DNA of 64,000 nucleotides from Thermothielavioides terrestris NRRL 8126. Taxonomy: Eukaryota > Ascomycota > Sordariomycetes > Sordariales > Chaetomiaceae. The notes under the pieces were generated by a model, which saw only the letters and a program-made list of their open reading frames with translations, did no database searches and was not told the origin of the DNA. The stretch is taken from NCBI RefSeq assembly GCF_000226115.1, contig NC_016460.1, positions 558,001 to 622,000 on the forward strand, written 5' to 3'. This document shows positions 48,201-58,003 of the stretch, one piece after another (the first letter of the stretch is position 1; each line of letters starts with the position of its first letter). A program made the position numbers and the translations under genes.

Positions 48201-49640
48201 TAGGCGAAGCTTAGTTATAACCGTCAATAGTAGGAGGCCTTCTTTATAAATATTCGATCTTAGTTAAACGTTGGCCAAATAGCTCTTTTTATAGAGATTA
48301 TAGCTATAGTCGACTTACACTTTGAAATGGCCTATTTTTTTATTTAAGGCGCTAGCAGGACTAGTAAAACCTTTTTATATTGTTGTCTCTCTTCTTTCTT
48401 CTCTTTATAAGGGTATATCGTCCTTTATATTGCTTCTTCCAACATTGTAGCTCTCCTTCTCGATAGTAGCTACACTTCTTATAGCTGTTTCAAGATTCTA
48501 ATTGACATTATAGACGCTAGTACTTATATAGTCTAGAAGAACACTTAGCTTACAACTCTTTTGCAATATACTAAGCTTATTATCTAGGACGAGGTTCCAA
48601 TGTAGTATCGCTACTGCTTTAAAGCTATAGATTATATATTGTAAGACATTTACAATTGTAATAGCCTATTTAGAGGAGTTCTAGTTATACTAGGGGGGGA
48701 CTTTATATAAATCTTGCCTATTATTTGCAATAGTGATAGGTATTACATTGTTTAAGCCTATTTATAGAACTCGCCTATTTAGCCTTAGCTATAGGTCTAG
48801 AGATTAATAGAGAATATACGAGTGTAGGGAGCTAATGCTAATAACTATACTTTTATAAATTGGTTATAGGATCTAAGTTACAATCCTTACTTCTATAGCT
48901 CTATTGATCCTCTCCCCCCTTTTATACTCTATTCTATATAGGAGTAGTTAGTTGATTAGGTCTATCTTATATACTTGCTTAAATATACTATAATAGACTC
49001 AACAGTATTTATAAGCTAAGCGATTCTTTGCCTTTGTAATACGACTATAAGTTCTATCAACGTAGCTATTATTTCTTTAGTTCTAGGTTAGGAAACTCAG
49101 TATCTCTCTGTCAATAAGGTGGAAAACCCTCTTAATAGCAAAGATCTTAACGCTCCTATATTGTCTCCTGATTTTTTATTTTCTTTAGACTTTGCTTCTA
49201 TTCCACCTACTATCCTAACTTTGAAGGTTGGAGCCCCTATTCTTTTACTTTGAAACCTTGACCCTAGTAGTAAACTCTATAATAGGACTTGGCTAGTTGT
49301 AACTTAGTTTGCTTCGTCTATTATTAAAAGGCGAATCTTAATAGGTGACTTTACTAGGCAGTTGTAGATAATTCTAAAGATTAAGTTAAGTTCTTTAGAG
49401 GAGGACTTTCCTTATATTATTGTTTATAGGTAGTTTCTAGTTCGCCTCTACTTTGCAATAACTATTAATAAGTCTTAGAGGTAGTCTTTTTCTTATATTA
49501 GTGTCGATTCTTAAGAGCCTATATTTTCTTATAGCCAGTTTTATATAGCTATATCTTAGGTTATAGATGTTTATAATGTTTATATATACTTATTGGATTT
49601 AAGGGGGTAGGGTAGAAAGCTTATAAACATTGTATACCTA
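45300..49640 (+). pseudogene. Helitron Rep-helicase remnant
   Basis: Fragments in order: SPLIEVPKEPLRYT-like (about 45790-45835); a Helitron-like N-terminal region near 46080-46480 (EENSKPNFYNIVLIRHLDNG, then a PLAYPLIFLFGDPSF block); and the helicase, with a P-loop remnant FFI-stop-GASRTSKTFLY at about 48336-48380, then IVLYIASSNIVALLLDS, DEVP (motif II, about 48590) and VLVILGGDFI (about 48690). Near the end come FAITINKS (about 49450) and an IAISQV block (about 49550), matching the terminal Pif1 motifs with S-Q-G and A-L-S-R partly lost. TAG/TAA codons interrupt it throughout. The replication-initiator Tyr motif was not located with confidence. Confidence 0.82.
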
Positions 49641-49659
49641 GAGGTACTAATATTATAAT

Positions 49660-49935
49660 ACTGTTATTAAACGCTATTATAGATTATTGTAGTCAAGGTG
49701 TACTATATACTAACTAATGCTTTATACCTATATTAAACGCCATTTTAAATTCCTATAGTCTAAGTGTATAACGCCATTATAGCTAAGGTATATAACGCTA
49801 TTTTAGATTCCTATAGTCTAGGTGTACAACGCTATTGTAGCCAAGGTATACAACGCTATTCTAGATTCCTATATTCTATATATATAACGCTATTCTAGAT
49901 TCTTATACTCTAGGTATATAATGCTTTATATCTAT
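49660..49935. repeat. Tandem repeat array downstream of the Helitron helicase
   Basis: Alternating units beginning AACGCTATTTTAGATTCCTA and AACGCTATTGTAGCCAAGGT recur about every 55-60 bases, five or so times, with C/T and G/A variation. It separates the helicase from the convergent minus-strand gene remnant. Confidence 0.75.
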
Positions 49936-50529
49936 AGCTAGTAAATACGTTTCTCTCCTCTATAGTATATCCTTTATAGACCTATCAAGTAGATTCGTTA
50001 TAACTTACGTTCGCCAATTATATCTCCTTCCTTCGTAGTTTATCCGTTGTAGATATATCAAGTAGGTTAGCTATATCTCTAAGAGCTTCTACAAAGGTCT
50101 ACTCTTCTTTTATAGATAGGTATAGAAAGAGCTTGCGAATAAGCTCGATATAGCGGTTAACGCGTTTAATAGGGCTTGTAAGTTCGCTATATATAGTGTA
50201 GCGTCTATCCTCTCTTAGGTAATATAAGCTATAATAGGTAGATATAGCAAGGTCGTCATTTAATAGGTGTATAGCCTTCTCTCTAGCCCTATAACGACTA
50301 TTATAGACAAGGGGTATAAACTTATCTCTTAAAATAGGGTATATAGTAGGAGCTACTATCGTATAGGGAGTAGACTATAAAAGTATATATAGGTCGTTAA
50401 ATTGTTAGGAGCTAACGGAAGATAATATATCCGTTGTAGGGTATAAACGTTTAGAGGAGATAACTACTTCGAGCTCCAATTTACACTTTATAGGTGTAGT
50501 ATAATACTTATATAGCTTAGATATCGGCT

Positions 50530-50562
50530 AAGGGGGGGGTGGAGGGGGAGGGGGGGGGGTTA
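50530..50562. repeat. Poly-G tract inside the Helitron
   Basis: G-rich run (GGGGGGGG, TGGAGGGGGA, GGGGGGGGGG) standing out in AT-rich DNA. It has no CpA or TpG to mutate and so has survived RIP. Confidence 0.85.
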
Positions 50563-50579
50563 AATCCTTTATAATATAG

Positions 50580-51281
50580 CGTTTACAAAGTATCTCTAAC
50601 TCTGTTATATATATATTAGCTACAAAGTATATTATAGATATATTAGGAGGACTATACTTACTACTTCCTTTAAAATAGCTATACCTAGTACTACCTAAGT
50701 TGTAGTAGTAGCTAGCGTAGTAGCTATTACCTATATTATTCTACAATACAACGTAGTTTATATATAGGCCTAGACCTTTATTGCAATACTTATATTCGCC
50801 GTTATTAGGATCGTTGCCTATAATTTATATTAGTAGAGATTTAAGATTAGTTGTATAGTCGAAGTTGATATTATAGTACTTATCTAGGTTATAAGGATCC
50901 GTCTATAAGTAGATATTATAGACCGCCTATAGGTATATTAGTGTTAATGTCCTATTGTTATTATAGATTGCTATATACCTTAAACTTCAATAGGTCCTAT
51001 ATATACTTTATAGGCTTAGGAAAGTTTTATATAGCCTTAAGGATAACGTTCTTTATAAGGATACTCGCTAGGACCTTTATTTCACTACCTTCGTTCCCCT
51101 CTCTTTACGTTTCTATAGCTATATCTTTAGCTTCGTTATCTTCCCCTTATACGTCTATCGCTATAGTAATCAATATAGATGTAAACGGCTCGTAGAGAGT
51201 ATCGCTATATTAGACATCTTCGTCTACTTCGACGGATAGTAGAGGCGAGTCCACTTCGTTATCCAAAAGTGTAGAAGGCAT
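50580..51281 (-). pseudogene. Second Helitron gene remnant, cysteine-rich protein
   Basis: The minus strand opens with ATG at 51281, 16 bases from the 3' hairpin, and reads an acidic N-terminus (PSTLLDNEVDSPLLSVEVDE), then broken segments down to about 50580. Near 50770-50680 a pattern GLYINYVVL, NIGNSYYASYYYNLGSTRYSY appears. If Tyr stands for mutated Cys (TGC to TAC), it looks like the cysteine-rich cluster of a small fungal protein family (DUF3716-like, from memory). Function unknown; it converges on the helicase gene. Confidence 0.5.
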
Positions 51282-51296
51282 CTAATAGTTGTTAAA

Positions 51297-51327
51297 AATC
51301 GCTATTTATATATAGCGATTAAGCTAG
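51297..51327 (+). other. Helitron 3' terminus (hairpin and CTAG)
   Basis: Stem 51297-51305 with 51312-51320, six-base loop, then AAG and the terminal CTAG. This is the termination signal for rolling-circle transposition. Confidence 0.8.
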
Positions 51328-51966
51328 TATATATATAGTTACATTGATTGACTTAGTCGGCGATATACGATATAGTTATCGAACAGTTCGTTTAGTCGGT
51401 TTAGTCGGTATAGGACCTAGGTTTCTGTCTTCTAGGCGCGGCGATTCTGCTCCGATGTATAGTCGGCTTCTATATACCCGTTAGACTTGCTCTAATTGCC
51501 TGGGAAAAGCCTAGAAAAGAGGTAACGGATTAGTAAATGCTTACGAATACGTCGCCAAGCTGAGTCGCAACGGATATACGCGGTTCTGTGGGATGAATGT
51601 CGTATACGCTGGAAAAGGTGGGTGCGTAGGTATGGAAAAAGTGGGTGGTTATAGGAAAAGTGGGTGGTTGTAGCACTGCCAAGAAAAAGGATTGAAATGG
51701 CTGCGCGTAGCCCGCGAAGCGGGCTGCCAACCCCTAGTACATTGTATGTACATAAGGTAGGTACATCCTGGTTCGAACAGTTACATCGCGGAGGGGTCTG
51801 GTGACGCGTCTTCGCCTTTCCCCCACCATCCATTTCCTCGTATGCACTACCAGAGCAACAACTGCGGTATGTGTGTGCGGAATACGCTCTCGATGTCCAT
51901 TCTTCCCCCCCCGCTTCCCCCCTTCGCGCCGTACTACACTAGTGTAAGTAGTGTACTGCATAAAAC
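51328..51966. other. Right flank of the transposon island
   Basis: Composition returns gradually to normal by about 51.5 kb. The TTTAGTCGG unit occurs twice in tandem at about 51390-51410. No gene supported; the right part is the 3' flank of the F-box gene. Confidence 0.5.
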
Positions 51967-53646
51967 TCAAACCTCGTCGGAGGTGACCGAGAACTGCACC
52001 CCCTGCTCCAGGAACAGGCTCTTGACGTGCTCGAAGTGGAAGTCGAGCTCGACCGCGCCCTCGAGGACCCAGGTCCAGGGGATCCGGCACAGCAGCACGA
52101 CCTTCTTGAGGCGGCGCAGGCGGGTGCGCACGTCGCGGGCGAACTGGGTCAGGGTGCGCAGGGCGGCGACGCGGTAGTCGTGCTGGGCCTGGTAGTGGCG
52201 CACGTTGTCCTCGAGAGTCCAGTCGGGCATGTCGCGGAGCTGGGCCGCGTTGGTCCACCACCAGTCCTCCAGCGTGAGGTCGACCAGGTTCGGCGGCAGC
52301 AAATCGACGAGCGGCGCCGACTCGCCGGGCACGGCCGCCGGCGGCGACCCGTACAGCAGCGCCATCTGCACGCACAGCGACGTCAGCTCGCCCATGTGCG
52401 CCAGCGACGTCAGGCGGCCGTCGGGCCCCACCAGGCTCTCGAAGCCGTGCAGGTCCTGCCAGCTGACGTCGAGCGCACGCAGGTGCTTGGCGTGCTGCGA
52501 GAGCGCGATGTCCAGCGCCTCCGGGTGCGCGTTGGCGCTGTCGTCCTCGACCGGCTCGCGCAGCGGGTCGTCGTCGAGCCGCGACGCCAGGTACAGCGAC
52601 TCGAGCTGGGGCGCGTTCCGCAGGAGGTGGTACATGTCCGACGGGTAGGCCGCGCTGTCGTGGAGGAAGATGTGGCGGATGTTGGCCAGGAAGGGAGGTG
52701 GCGGGTCGTCGCCGCTGCTTTCGTGCGAGGACCGGTGCTCGTCGGGCAAGCAGCACCACACGCCGTCGTCGCTGCTGACCTCGAGCGTGGAGAGCTTGGG
52801 CAGGCTGGCAAAGAGAAGGGCGTAGCGGCGCGGCTGGGCGCCCCAGACTTCGGGGATCTCGCAATCGCAGTCGTCCTCTTCGAAATGGGCCAGAAGCTCG
52901 GGGTCGCCCTGCAGGAGGAGCGTGTGGATGTTCTGGAAAGGAGCAGCATAGGGTTCCGAGTCGAAGAGGGCCTTGATTTGGGCGACCTGCGAGCAGAACA
53001 CGTCGTACTCCTGGTGATCGTCGCTGATGGGAACCTGCAAGAGGAGAGTCTCGAGCTTGGTGAGGTACATGAGGATGAAGCACAGCAGCGCCTGAGGCAC
53101 GTGGTCCAGGTCGCCTTCGCTGACGACCATGTGTGGAAGGAATTGGCCGAGCATGTGTATGAAGTCCCTTGCCGCGCTGGTGAGCACGCTCGTCACCGGG
53201 GCCGGCTCAAAGCTGGGCAGGTGGAGGGTGAGCAGCTGGCGAAACTCGCGGATGACCGACTCGCGCGTGAGGGTGATGTGGCACGACAGATAGCGGGTCC
53301 AGAGACCGTAGTGGGGCTTGTTGTAGAGGGTGCGCAGGAAGAGAAGCATCGATCGCTCGTTCCAGATGGCCACGACGCGGTAGAGCAGCGGGCGGGCCAT
53401 CTCGCTCATGCGGCGCGATACGCGGCAGAGGCTGTGGAGGCCGCGACGGCATCGCGTGAAGTCGAACCAGGGCTCTTCGGCCATCAGCTGTCTGTAGCCG
53501 ACGGGGCGGGTCTCGCCGATCTCTGGCGGCTGCGGGAGCAGAAAATCGAAGATGAGCGCGATGATCTCGGGCGGCAGGTTTTCCAAGACAAGCGCAGGCT
53601 TGGCCGCGTCGCCGACGGCGCCTGCTGGGGCCCCGGGACCGGTCAT
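51967..53646 (-). CDS. F-box domain protein
   Basis: Single exon, 559 residues. An F-box-like motif lies near the N-terminus (about residues 22-75: LENLPPEIIALIFDFLLP, then a C-RVSRRMSEMARPLLYR end), which would bind Skp1 in an SCF ligase. The rest shows irregular leucine-rich, LRR-like segments (for example about 160-560: LSTLEVSSDD, LESLYLASRL, LRALDVSWQD, LTSLCVQMAL, LVDLTLEDWW) and an acidic loop, as in many expanded fungal F-box families. The substrate is unknown. The frame extends 18 codons upstream from a TTG, but the first ATG is at 53646. It borders the transposon island and shows no RIP-type damage. Confidence 0.85.
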   Translation of the reverse strand: MTGPGAPAGAVGDAAKPALVLENLPPEIIALIFDFLLPQPPEIGETRPVGYRQLMAEEPWFDFTRCRRGLHSLCRVSRRMSEMARPLLYRVVAIWNERSMLLFLRTLYNKPHYGLWTRYLSCHITLTRESVIREFRQLLTLHLPSFEPAPVTSVLTSAARDFIHMLGQFLPHMVVSEGDLDHVPQALLCFILMYLTKLETLLLQVPISDDHQEYDVFCSQVAQIKALFDSEPYAAPFQNIHTLLLQGDPELLAHFEEDDCDCEIPEVWGAQPRRYALLFASLPKLSTLEVSSDDGVWCCLPDEHRSSHESSGDDPPPPFLANIRHIFLHDSAAYPSDMYHLLRNAPQLESLYLASRLDDDPLREPVEDDSANAHPEALDIALSQHAKHLRALDVSWQDLHGFESLVGPDGRLTSLAHMGELTSLCVQMALLYGSPPAAVPGESAPLVDLLPPNLVDLTLEDWWWTNAAQLRDMPDWTLEDNVRHYQAQHDYRVAALRTLTQFARDVRTRLRRLKKVVLLCRIPWTWVLEGAVELDFHFEHVKSLFLEQGVQFSVTSDEV

Positions 53647-54692
53647 CGTGTTGGAAGCCTCAGTATGCCCCAATCCATCAACTCTCTTCGCAGTCTTCAA
53701 TCTTTCAGTTCGAGTCCTTGGCCCCCCCGCTTCAACAATCCTTCGCCTTCAACGGCCGCACCGAGGCCGCCGCACTCGGGTCGCCGGTTGCGGAAGTCGC
53801 TTTGTCGGCAGGGGAATCACGGGCGCAAGAGGGCGTCGATACGAGATGCAGTGCGATCGTGAACGGCGCTGGCGTCGCCACGGTGAGATGCGGTTGCGCC
53901 TCGGAGTTGGTTGCAGAAAACTCAGCACCGGCAACCGGCAGCTGATCGATGCTTTGGGTTTGTTCCCCGTTCCCCACCGTGCAACCCGCCGCCGCCCACC
54001 GCGGGGCAAGCTTGGCGGGCTGCCAAGCTTCGGCCAGCCCTAACCCTGAGATACTTCGTTTGGTGGAGTTCTCGCCATGCAATTTGTTCAATTGTCGAGA
54101 CCCTAAGGTATTTATTCCTCTTCAGACGTTACTGTGGTAGATTGGCAGGTCAAAGGGACCAAAGGAATTAAAGGAGTCGTCTAGATTTTTGAACGAGCCT
54201 ACTGCTGGCTTGGTGAGTGTTAGTATTCCGTACTTCACGACGGGATCCTGCTGAAAGTATTCGTAGTAGGTGAGACTTCTGACTCTTGTTGCCTGCTGCG
54301 ATGAGTGGTGGAGGGAGATTATTACAAGTCTTCAGGATATGGGCAAGAACTGGGAACCGGAAACAGAATTCCATTGTGGAAACGGAGATTTAATGGTTTG
54401 ATGGGGTTTTGGCTTTTGGCAAACTACCAGGTACTTAACGAATGGGAAACAGAGTCCTGGTCATCGAAAACAAAGCTTTTTTTTTTTCTTTTTTTTCTTT
54501 TTTCTTTTTTTTTTTCTTTTTTTTTTCCCTCGTTTCTGCGGCAGTAATTATCAAGGGCCCTCCTGATCACCAAACAGGCAGTCACCTTCTTCTTTGCTTC
54601 TTGTTGCAGTGATTATCTCAGGGCCCGAGGGGCCTGAGAGGTCTGGCATGCTGCGCGCGGCCCATTTGGACCCCCGAGACCGCCCTTGGCAC
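53647..54692. other. Intergenic with T-rich tract
   Basis: Promoter side of the F-box gene. A T-rich tract with scattered C lies at 54477-54528. Small open frames only; no gene supported. Confidence 0.5.
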
Positions 54693-55223
54693 TCAGTTTT
54701 CGGTGCGGAGGGATGCTGTATCGGCATCGGCCCGGGCGGGAATCGGAAAGCTAGCTTCGTCGGCTTTGGTGGATTTGAGAGAAGGGCTGGAGGAGGCAGT
54801 CTCGTGCTCACCCGAGGCACTTGCCTCCGCGCAGCCATCGCTGTCGGGGTCGCATTCTCCCTCAACCTCTGGCAGTCCACCAGAGAGCTCGAGGCAGACT
54901 TTGAACATCAAGAGCAGCGAGGTTGCCGATTCGCCATCTGTGCAACGAGAGGCAATCAATGACTGGATATCGGCCACCTCAGATTTCCCAGGGCTTACTT
55001 TGTCGAGACCTTTTTTCTGAAGTTCCTTCCAGAGCGCTTCAAGCTCTTTCTCAAGCTCGCCCACCATGATGTCTTCTTGGAGCTCATCCCATGCCGTCTC
55101 GAAAGCTTGCTCGAGTTCCGCCTCCGCATCCCAGTCTCCATCTGCTGAACTCAGGCTTGGGTCCTCCGTCATGTCCTGCTCGACGTCTCGGGCGACTGGA
55201 GTAGGGGCAGTTCCGTCGGACAT
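54693..55223 (-). CDS. Acidic hypothetical protein with coiled-coil segment
   Basis: Single exon, 176 residues, not recognised. Strongly acidic; residues about 30-75 (AELEQAFETAWDELQ, ELEKELEALWKELQKKG) form a Leu/Glu heptad pattern typical of a short coiled coil. A helical patch LIASRCTDGESATSLLLMFKVCLEL follows at about 88-113; the last 60 residues are Ser/Glu/Ala-rich and probably disordered. ATG at 55223 begins the frame and no splice is needed. Biased composition and a clear single start favour a real gene, but a chance frame is not excluded. Confidence 0.55.
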   Translation of the reverse strand: MSDGTAPTPVARDVEQDMTEDPSLSSADGDWDAEAELEQAFETAWDELQEDIMVGELEKELEALWKELQKKGLDKVSPGKSEVADIQSLIASRCTDGESATSLLLMFKVCLELSGGLPEVEGECDPDSDGCAEASASGEHETASSSPSLKSTKADEASFPIPARADADTASLRTEN

Positions 55224-55982
55224 CTTGAGCTATCAAGCGGGTTGTAGCAGCACAGCGTAGTGATTGCACTGATGATACGGCTTGGGTGCTTTTTCTGAGG
55301 ATACTTGCTCAAGTTCAACTCGGAATGCGGAGTCGACTTGGACGCAACTTGCCATGTTGGTTTGCCAACATTCTAATATATAGATATAGATGACATTGGG
55401 AAGGAAGAACAGTTGCGTCGCCCCGTGGTAACAAATGACAAGCAATAGCGTTGTTAGCTATTACATTGTTGAGAACCACGTGTGCTGCGTTGCTCAACCG
55501 CATTGTCGGTGAACAACGCACGTCTTAGTTGTTGGTGAGCTTGTCCCCCAGCAAACTGGCGAGTACTTGTTCATATGACTGGACAACAAGGAGACAAAGA
55601 TCCAAGGAAAACACATCATTCTAGATTGTCCGATCATCAGCCCCTGGCGACCGTGCAACAGAGCCGTTGGATTTTGGCTGCGTTGCCATACCCAGCCGCA
55701 AGCCTCTAAAATATTGGAAGCGTATTCTGTACTGTTCCCGCGTCTTGCACCTACAGCCCGACGTAAATGCTCTACTCGGCCAGCTGCTGCGCGCTCAGCT
55801 GCTTTACCTGCGACTTGCTGAGGGAGAGGGAACAGAACGCGCTGGTATTGACGCTGTTGGAAGTAGTCTAGCTGGGTAGGTATCAAGGAGGGTATGTCGC
55901 TAGCCAGGATACTTGACTACATGGTTCCGTGCTGAACGGAGCAGACAGGCCAAGCGGTGCAGAGCAGAGTAAAGCAGGTCGG
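55224..55982. other. Intergenic
   Basis: No supported gene. Short frames on both strands without recognisable content. Confidence 0.45.
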
Positions 55983-56600
55983 TCACTCCTCGGAAGTTGC
56001 AATCGCACTGCCGATGACCTGGCGCCTCCGGCCGCGCTCCTGTTTTCGATGCTTGTGGTCGTTGCGCCTTCTCCTGTCCGAGCACTTTTTGGTACACAAA
56101 GCCCTCCCATTCACGGGTCTGCGGCCGCAATCCCCGCAACTACCCCGTGTCTTTCGATCGCTCCGTTGGTCCTGTTTTAGACACCCTTGGCACCTGCCGT
56201 CGCTGACGATCTCCCTGATCTTCTGACAGCTCTGGCAGGGCATAATCAGCCGTTGAGAGCGGACCGTCGTCGCCGTGGTCGTTGTCGTGGTGGCGGTCTC
56301 TTCGATCGTGGTCCCCTCGACCGTCTCGGTCCGTGGCTCAGGAGTGTCGGTATCCTCAGATGTTGTGAAGCGGCTCCTGGTCGAAGGTGCATTGACACAA
56401 GCTGCGCTGCGGCCCCTACAGGTCTCCCCGTGCTCCTTGCCTTCCCGGTCGGGGTCGACCGATAACGGACCAGACGACTCCCCGTATGATTTGGCCTCGC
56501 CGGGTGTATCTTTTTTGTTCCCTGACGAGGATTCAGAACTGTTGTTTCCAGGTTCCTTCCGAGGCTTCCTCACCGCCGCTGGCGTCACTCGCGCCACCAA
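55983..56600 (-). CDS. Cysteine-rich protein, 5' end unresolved
   Basis: About 205 codons, open at the N-terminal side: the frame begins without an ATG, so at least one upstream exon, a frame error or a pseudogene must be assumed. The first part is Ser/Thr/Glu-rich with an ATTTTTTATT run. The C-terminal part has a regular cysteine pattern: CQSC, then C-GC after ten or so residues, CGDC, and C-x3-C, followed by a very basic tail (DRRRRNDHKHRKQERGRRRR type). This looks like two zinc-binding modules with a nucleic-acid-binding tail. A 95-codon frame in another phase (56820-56533) overlaps the likely upstream exon region. The family is not recognised. Confidence 0.5.
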   Translation of the reverse strand: MVARVTPAAVRKPRKEPGNNSSESSSGNKKDTPGEAKSYGESSGPLSVDPDREGKEHGETCRGRSAACVNAPSTRSRFTTSEDTDTPEPRTETVEGTTIEETATTTTTTATTVRSQRLIMPCQSCQKIREIVSDGRCQGCLKQDQRSDRKTRGSCGDCGRRPVNGRALCTKKCSDRRRRNDHKHRKQERGRRRQVIGSAIATSEE

Positions 56601-57241
56601 TCGCGGCGAGCCTGCTAGCTCTGGTGGTGACTTCGGGGATCGTAGTACGGTTGGCGAGCTGGGAAGTAGCGGCTGGCTGGGATGCGGTCGGGGACGGCGC
56701 CGTCAGGCACAGAAACTGCCCTTGTTGGCTGCGCCTGTCCGTGGCGTGAGGTCCTGCCGTGCGGAGGCTGCCAGTGCCCGCTCCGGCGCCGGCGGTTGTC
56801 TGTCCACGCTGCATTGCCACGGAGGTGTCTGTAGGATTTTACGCTTCGCGGCTGAGGACTGACGGAGGTTGCTGCCGAATCGCAATGTCGTTGTTCAGGC
56901 GGTCAGCAGCATTGAATAAAATGGACGTGCTAGTTCTGTTCTGCAGTGTTGCAGTCGATAGGGTGACTCGAGGGATGTCGGGGCATATCGGCTGCCCCAG
57001 ATAGAAAACGAAACCAGGAGCCCAGGTCTTGGCCGCGCTTTCTGTCACCCCTTCCAGCTGTTCTTGGCTTCTCGGCTGTCATTCCCAGGGTTGCCATGTG
57101 CTAGCGTTGAACGGCAAGTGCCGCCGGATGAGCGGCCGTCCTCGCATCCGTATCACGCTTACTGCGGAAAAGAGCAGTTTCTCCCAACCCCGTTTGCTTC
57201 TTCCAGCCCTCCAGGCCAGGCTACCTGTGCAGGCCAAGTCA
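56601..57241. other. Upstream of the cysteine-rich ORF
   Basis: May contain its missing first exon; the splice sites could not be fixed. No other gene supported. Confidence 0.4.
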
Positions 57242-58003
57242 CTAAAGACCGCAAGCATCGAGAACCACGCGCACCGCCTGCGTATTGACCCATTCCGCGG
57301 CCGGCATCTGATGTCCCCCCTCAAACACGATGACCTTCCTCCGCGCCTCGTCGAAGAACTCGACCAGTTTCTCGCTCTCCGGCCGCCACGGGTCGTCCTC
57401 GCCAATAAGATGCACGCTTGCGGCCTTCACCACCCCCTTCTCCAGACTCCCCCGAAACCCCTTCTCCCTCTCATCGCCCTTACCATCTCCCTTCGCCGCC
57501 CCAAGCCCGCCCACGCCCCCCTGAAACGGCGCCGTCCCACACACAGCCACGACCACCTTGACATCAACCCCATTCCCCTCCTCCTCTTCCCCCATCCTTC
57601 CCATCCCCTCCAACCGCCTAACAACCTCCATCCCCACCTTCGCGCCCTGCGAAAACCCGACCACACCCACCACCCTCCTCCTCCCACTCCCCCCGGAACT
57701 CCCCAATCCCCTGACCTCCCTCACCAACCGATCCACATCCCCACCTTCCCCCTCCGCCCAGTAAGCGCGCTCCCGCTCGGGCGCCTCGTCGTCGACCCAC
57801 CGCAGGTAAGGTCCGCACCCTTCGAAGAAAGGCAGCACGCCGGGGCCGGCGGGGCAGGCGTGCGGCGCGTCCAGGTAGACCAGGTCGAAGTGCGGGCTCA
57901 GCTGGGCGGCGAGCCGGCGGGACTGCAGGCGGAAGATGCTGGCCGAGGTGCCGGCGCCGTGGAGGAAGACGAGGATCGGTTTGGGCGGGGAGGGGGTTGG
58001 CAT
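57242..58003 (-). CDS. FSH1-like serine hydrolase
   Basis: Single exon, 253 residues, alpha/beta hydrolase of the fungal FSH1/OVCA2 family. Early beta strand LVFLHGAGTSASIF (11-24), nucleophile elbow GFSQGA with Ser118, acid residue in LIGEDDPW (Asp203 or 204) and catalytic His231 in GGHQMP. The conserved DAPH motif (45-48) follows the first strand. A glycine/glutamate-rich loop (about 131-147) and an insertion at 161-190 are longer than usual. Likely a cytosolic carboxylester hydrolase; such enzymes also occur in polyketide clusters, but no cluster is seen here. Confidence 0.9.
   Translation of the reverse strand: MPTPSPPKPILVFLHGAGTSASIFRLQSRRLAAQLSPHFDLVYLDAPHACPAGPGVLPFFEGCGPYLRWVDDEAPERERAYWAEGEGGDVDRLVREVRGLGSSGGSGRRRVVGVVGFSQGAKVGMEVVRRLEGMGRMGEEEEGNGVDVKVVVAVCGTAPFQGGVGGLGAAKGDGKGDEREKGFRGSLEKGVVKAASVHLIGEDDPWRPESEKLVEFFDEARRKVIVFEGGHQMPAAEWVNTQAVRVVLDACGL

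Larger units (their letters stand above)
44730..51327 (+). mobile_element. Helitron rolling-circle transposon, RIP-inactivated
   Basis: The 3' end is well defined: a hairpin with a 9-bp stem (AATCGCTAT, 51297-51305; ATAGCGATT, 51312-51320), then AAG and CTAG at 51324-51327, followed by host T, as expected for insertion between A and T. The plus strand codes for Rep and a Pif1-type helicase in the proper orientation. The 5' end is less certain; a TC after A at 44729-44731 lies where TpA-rich sequence begins, but any TC between about 44690 and 44900 could be the end. No target duplication is expected. Confidence 0.82.

Noticed and set aside
52027..53862. 611-codon plus frame
   Set aside because: Antisense shadow of the F-box gene; Val/Glu/Arg/Gln-rich, no domain.
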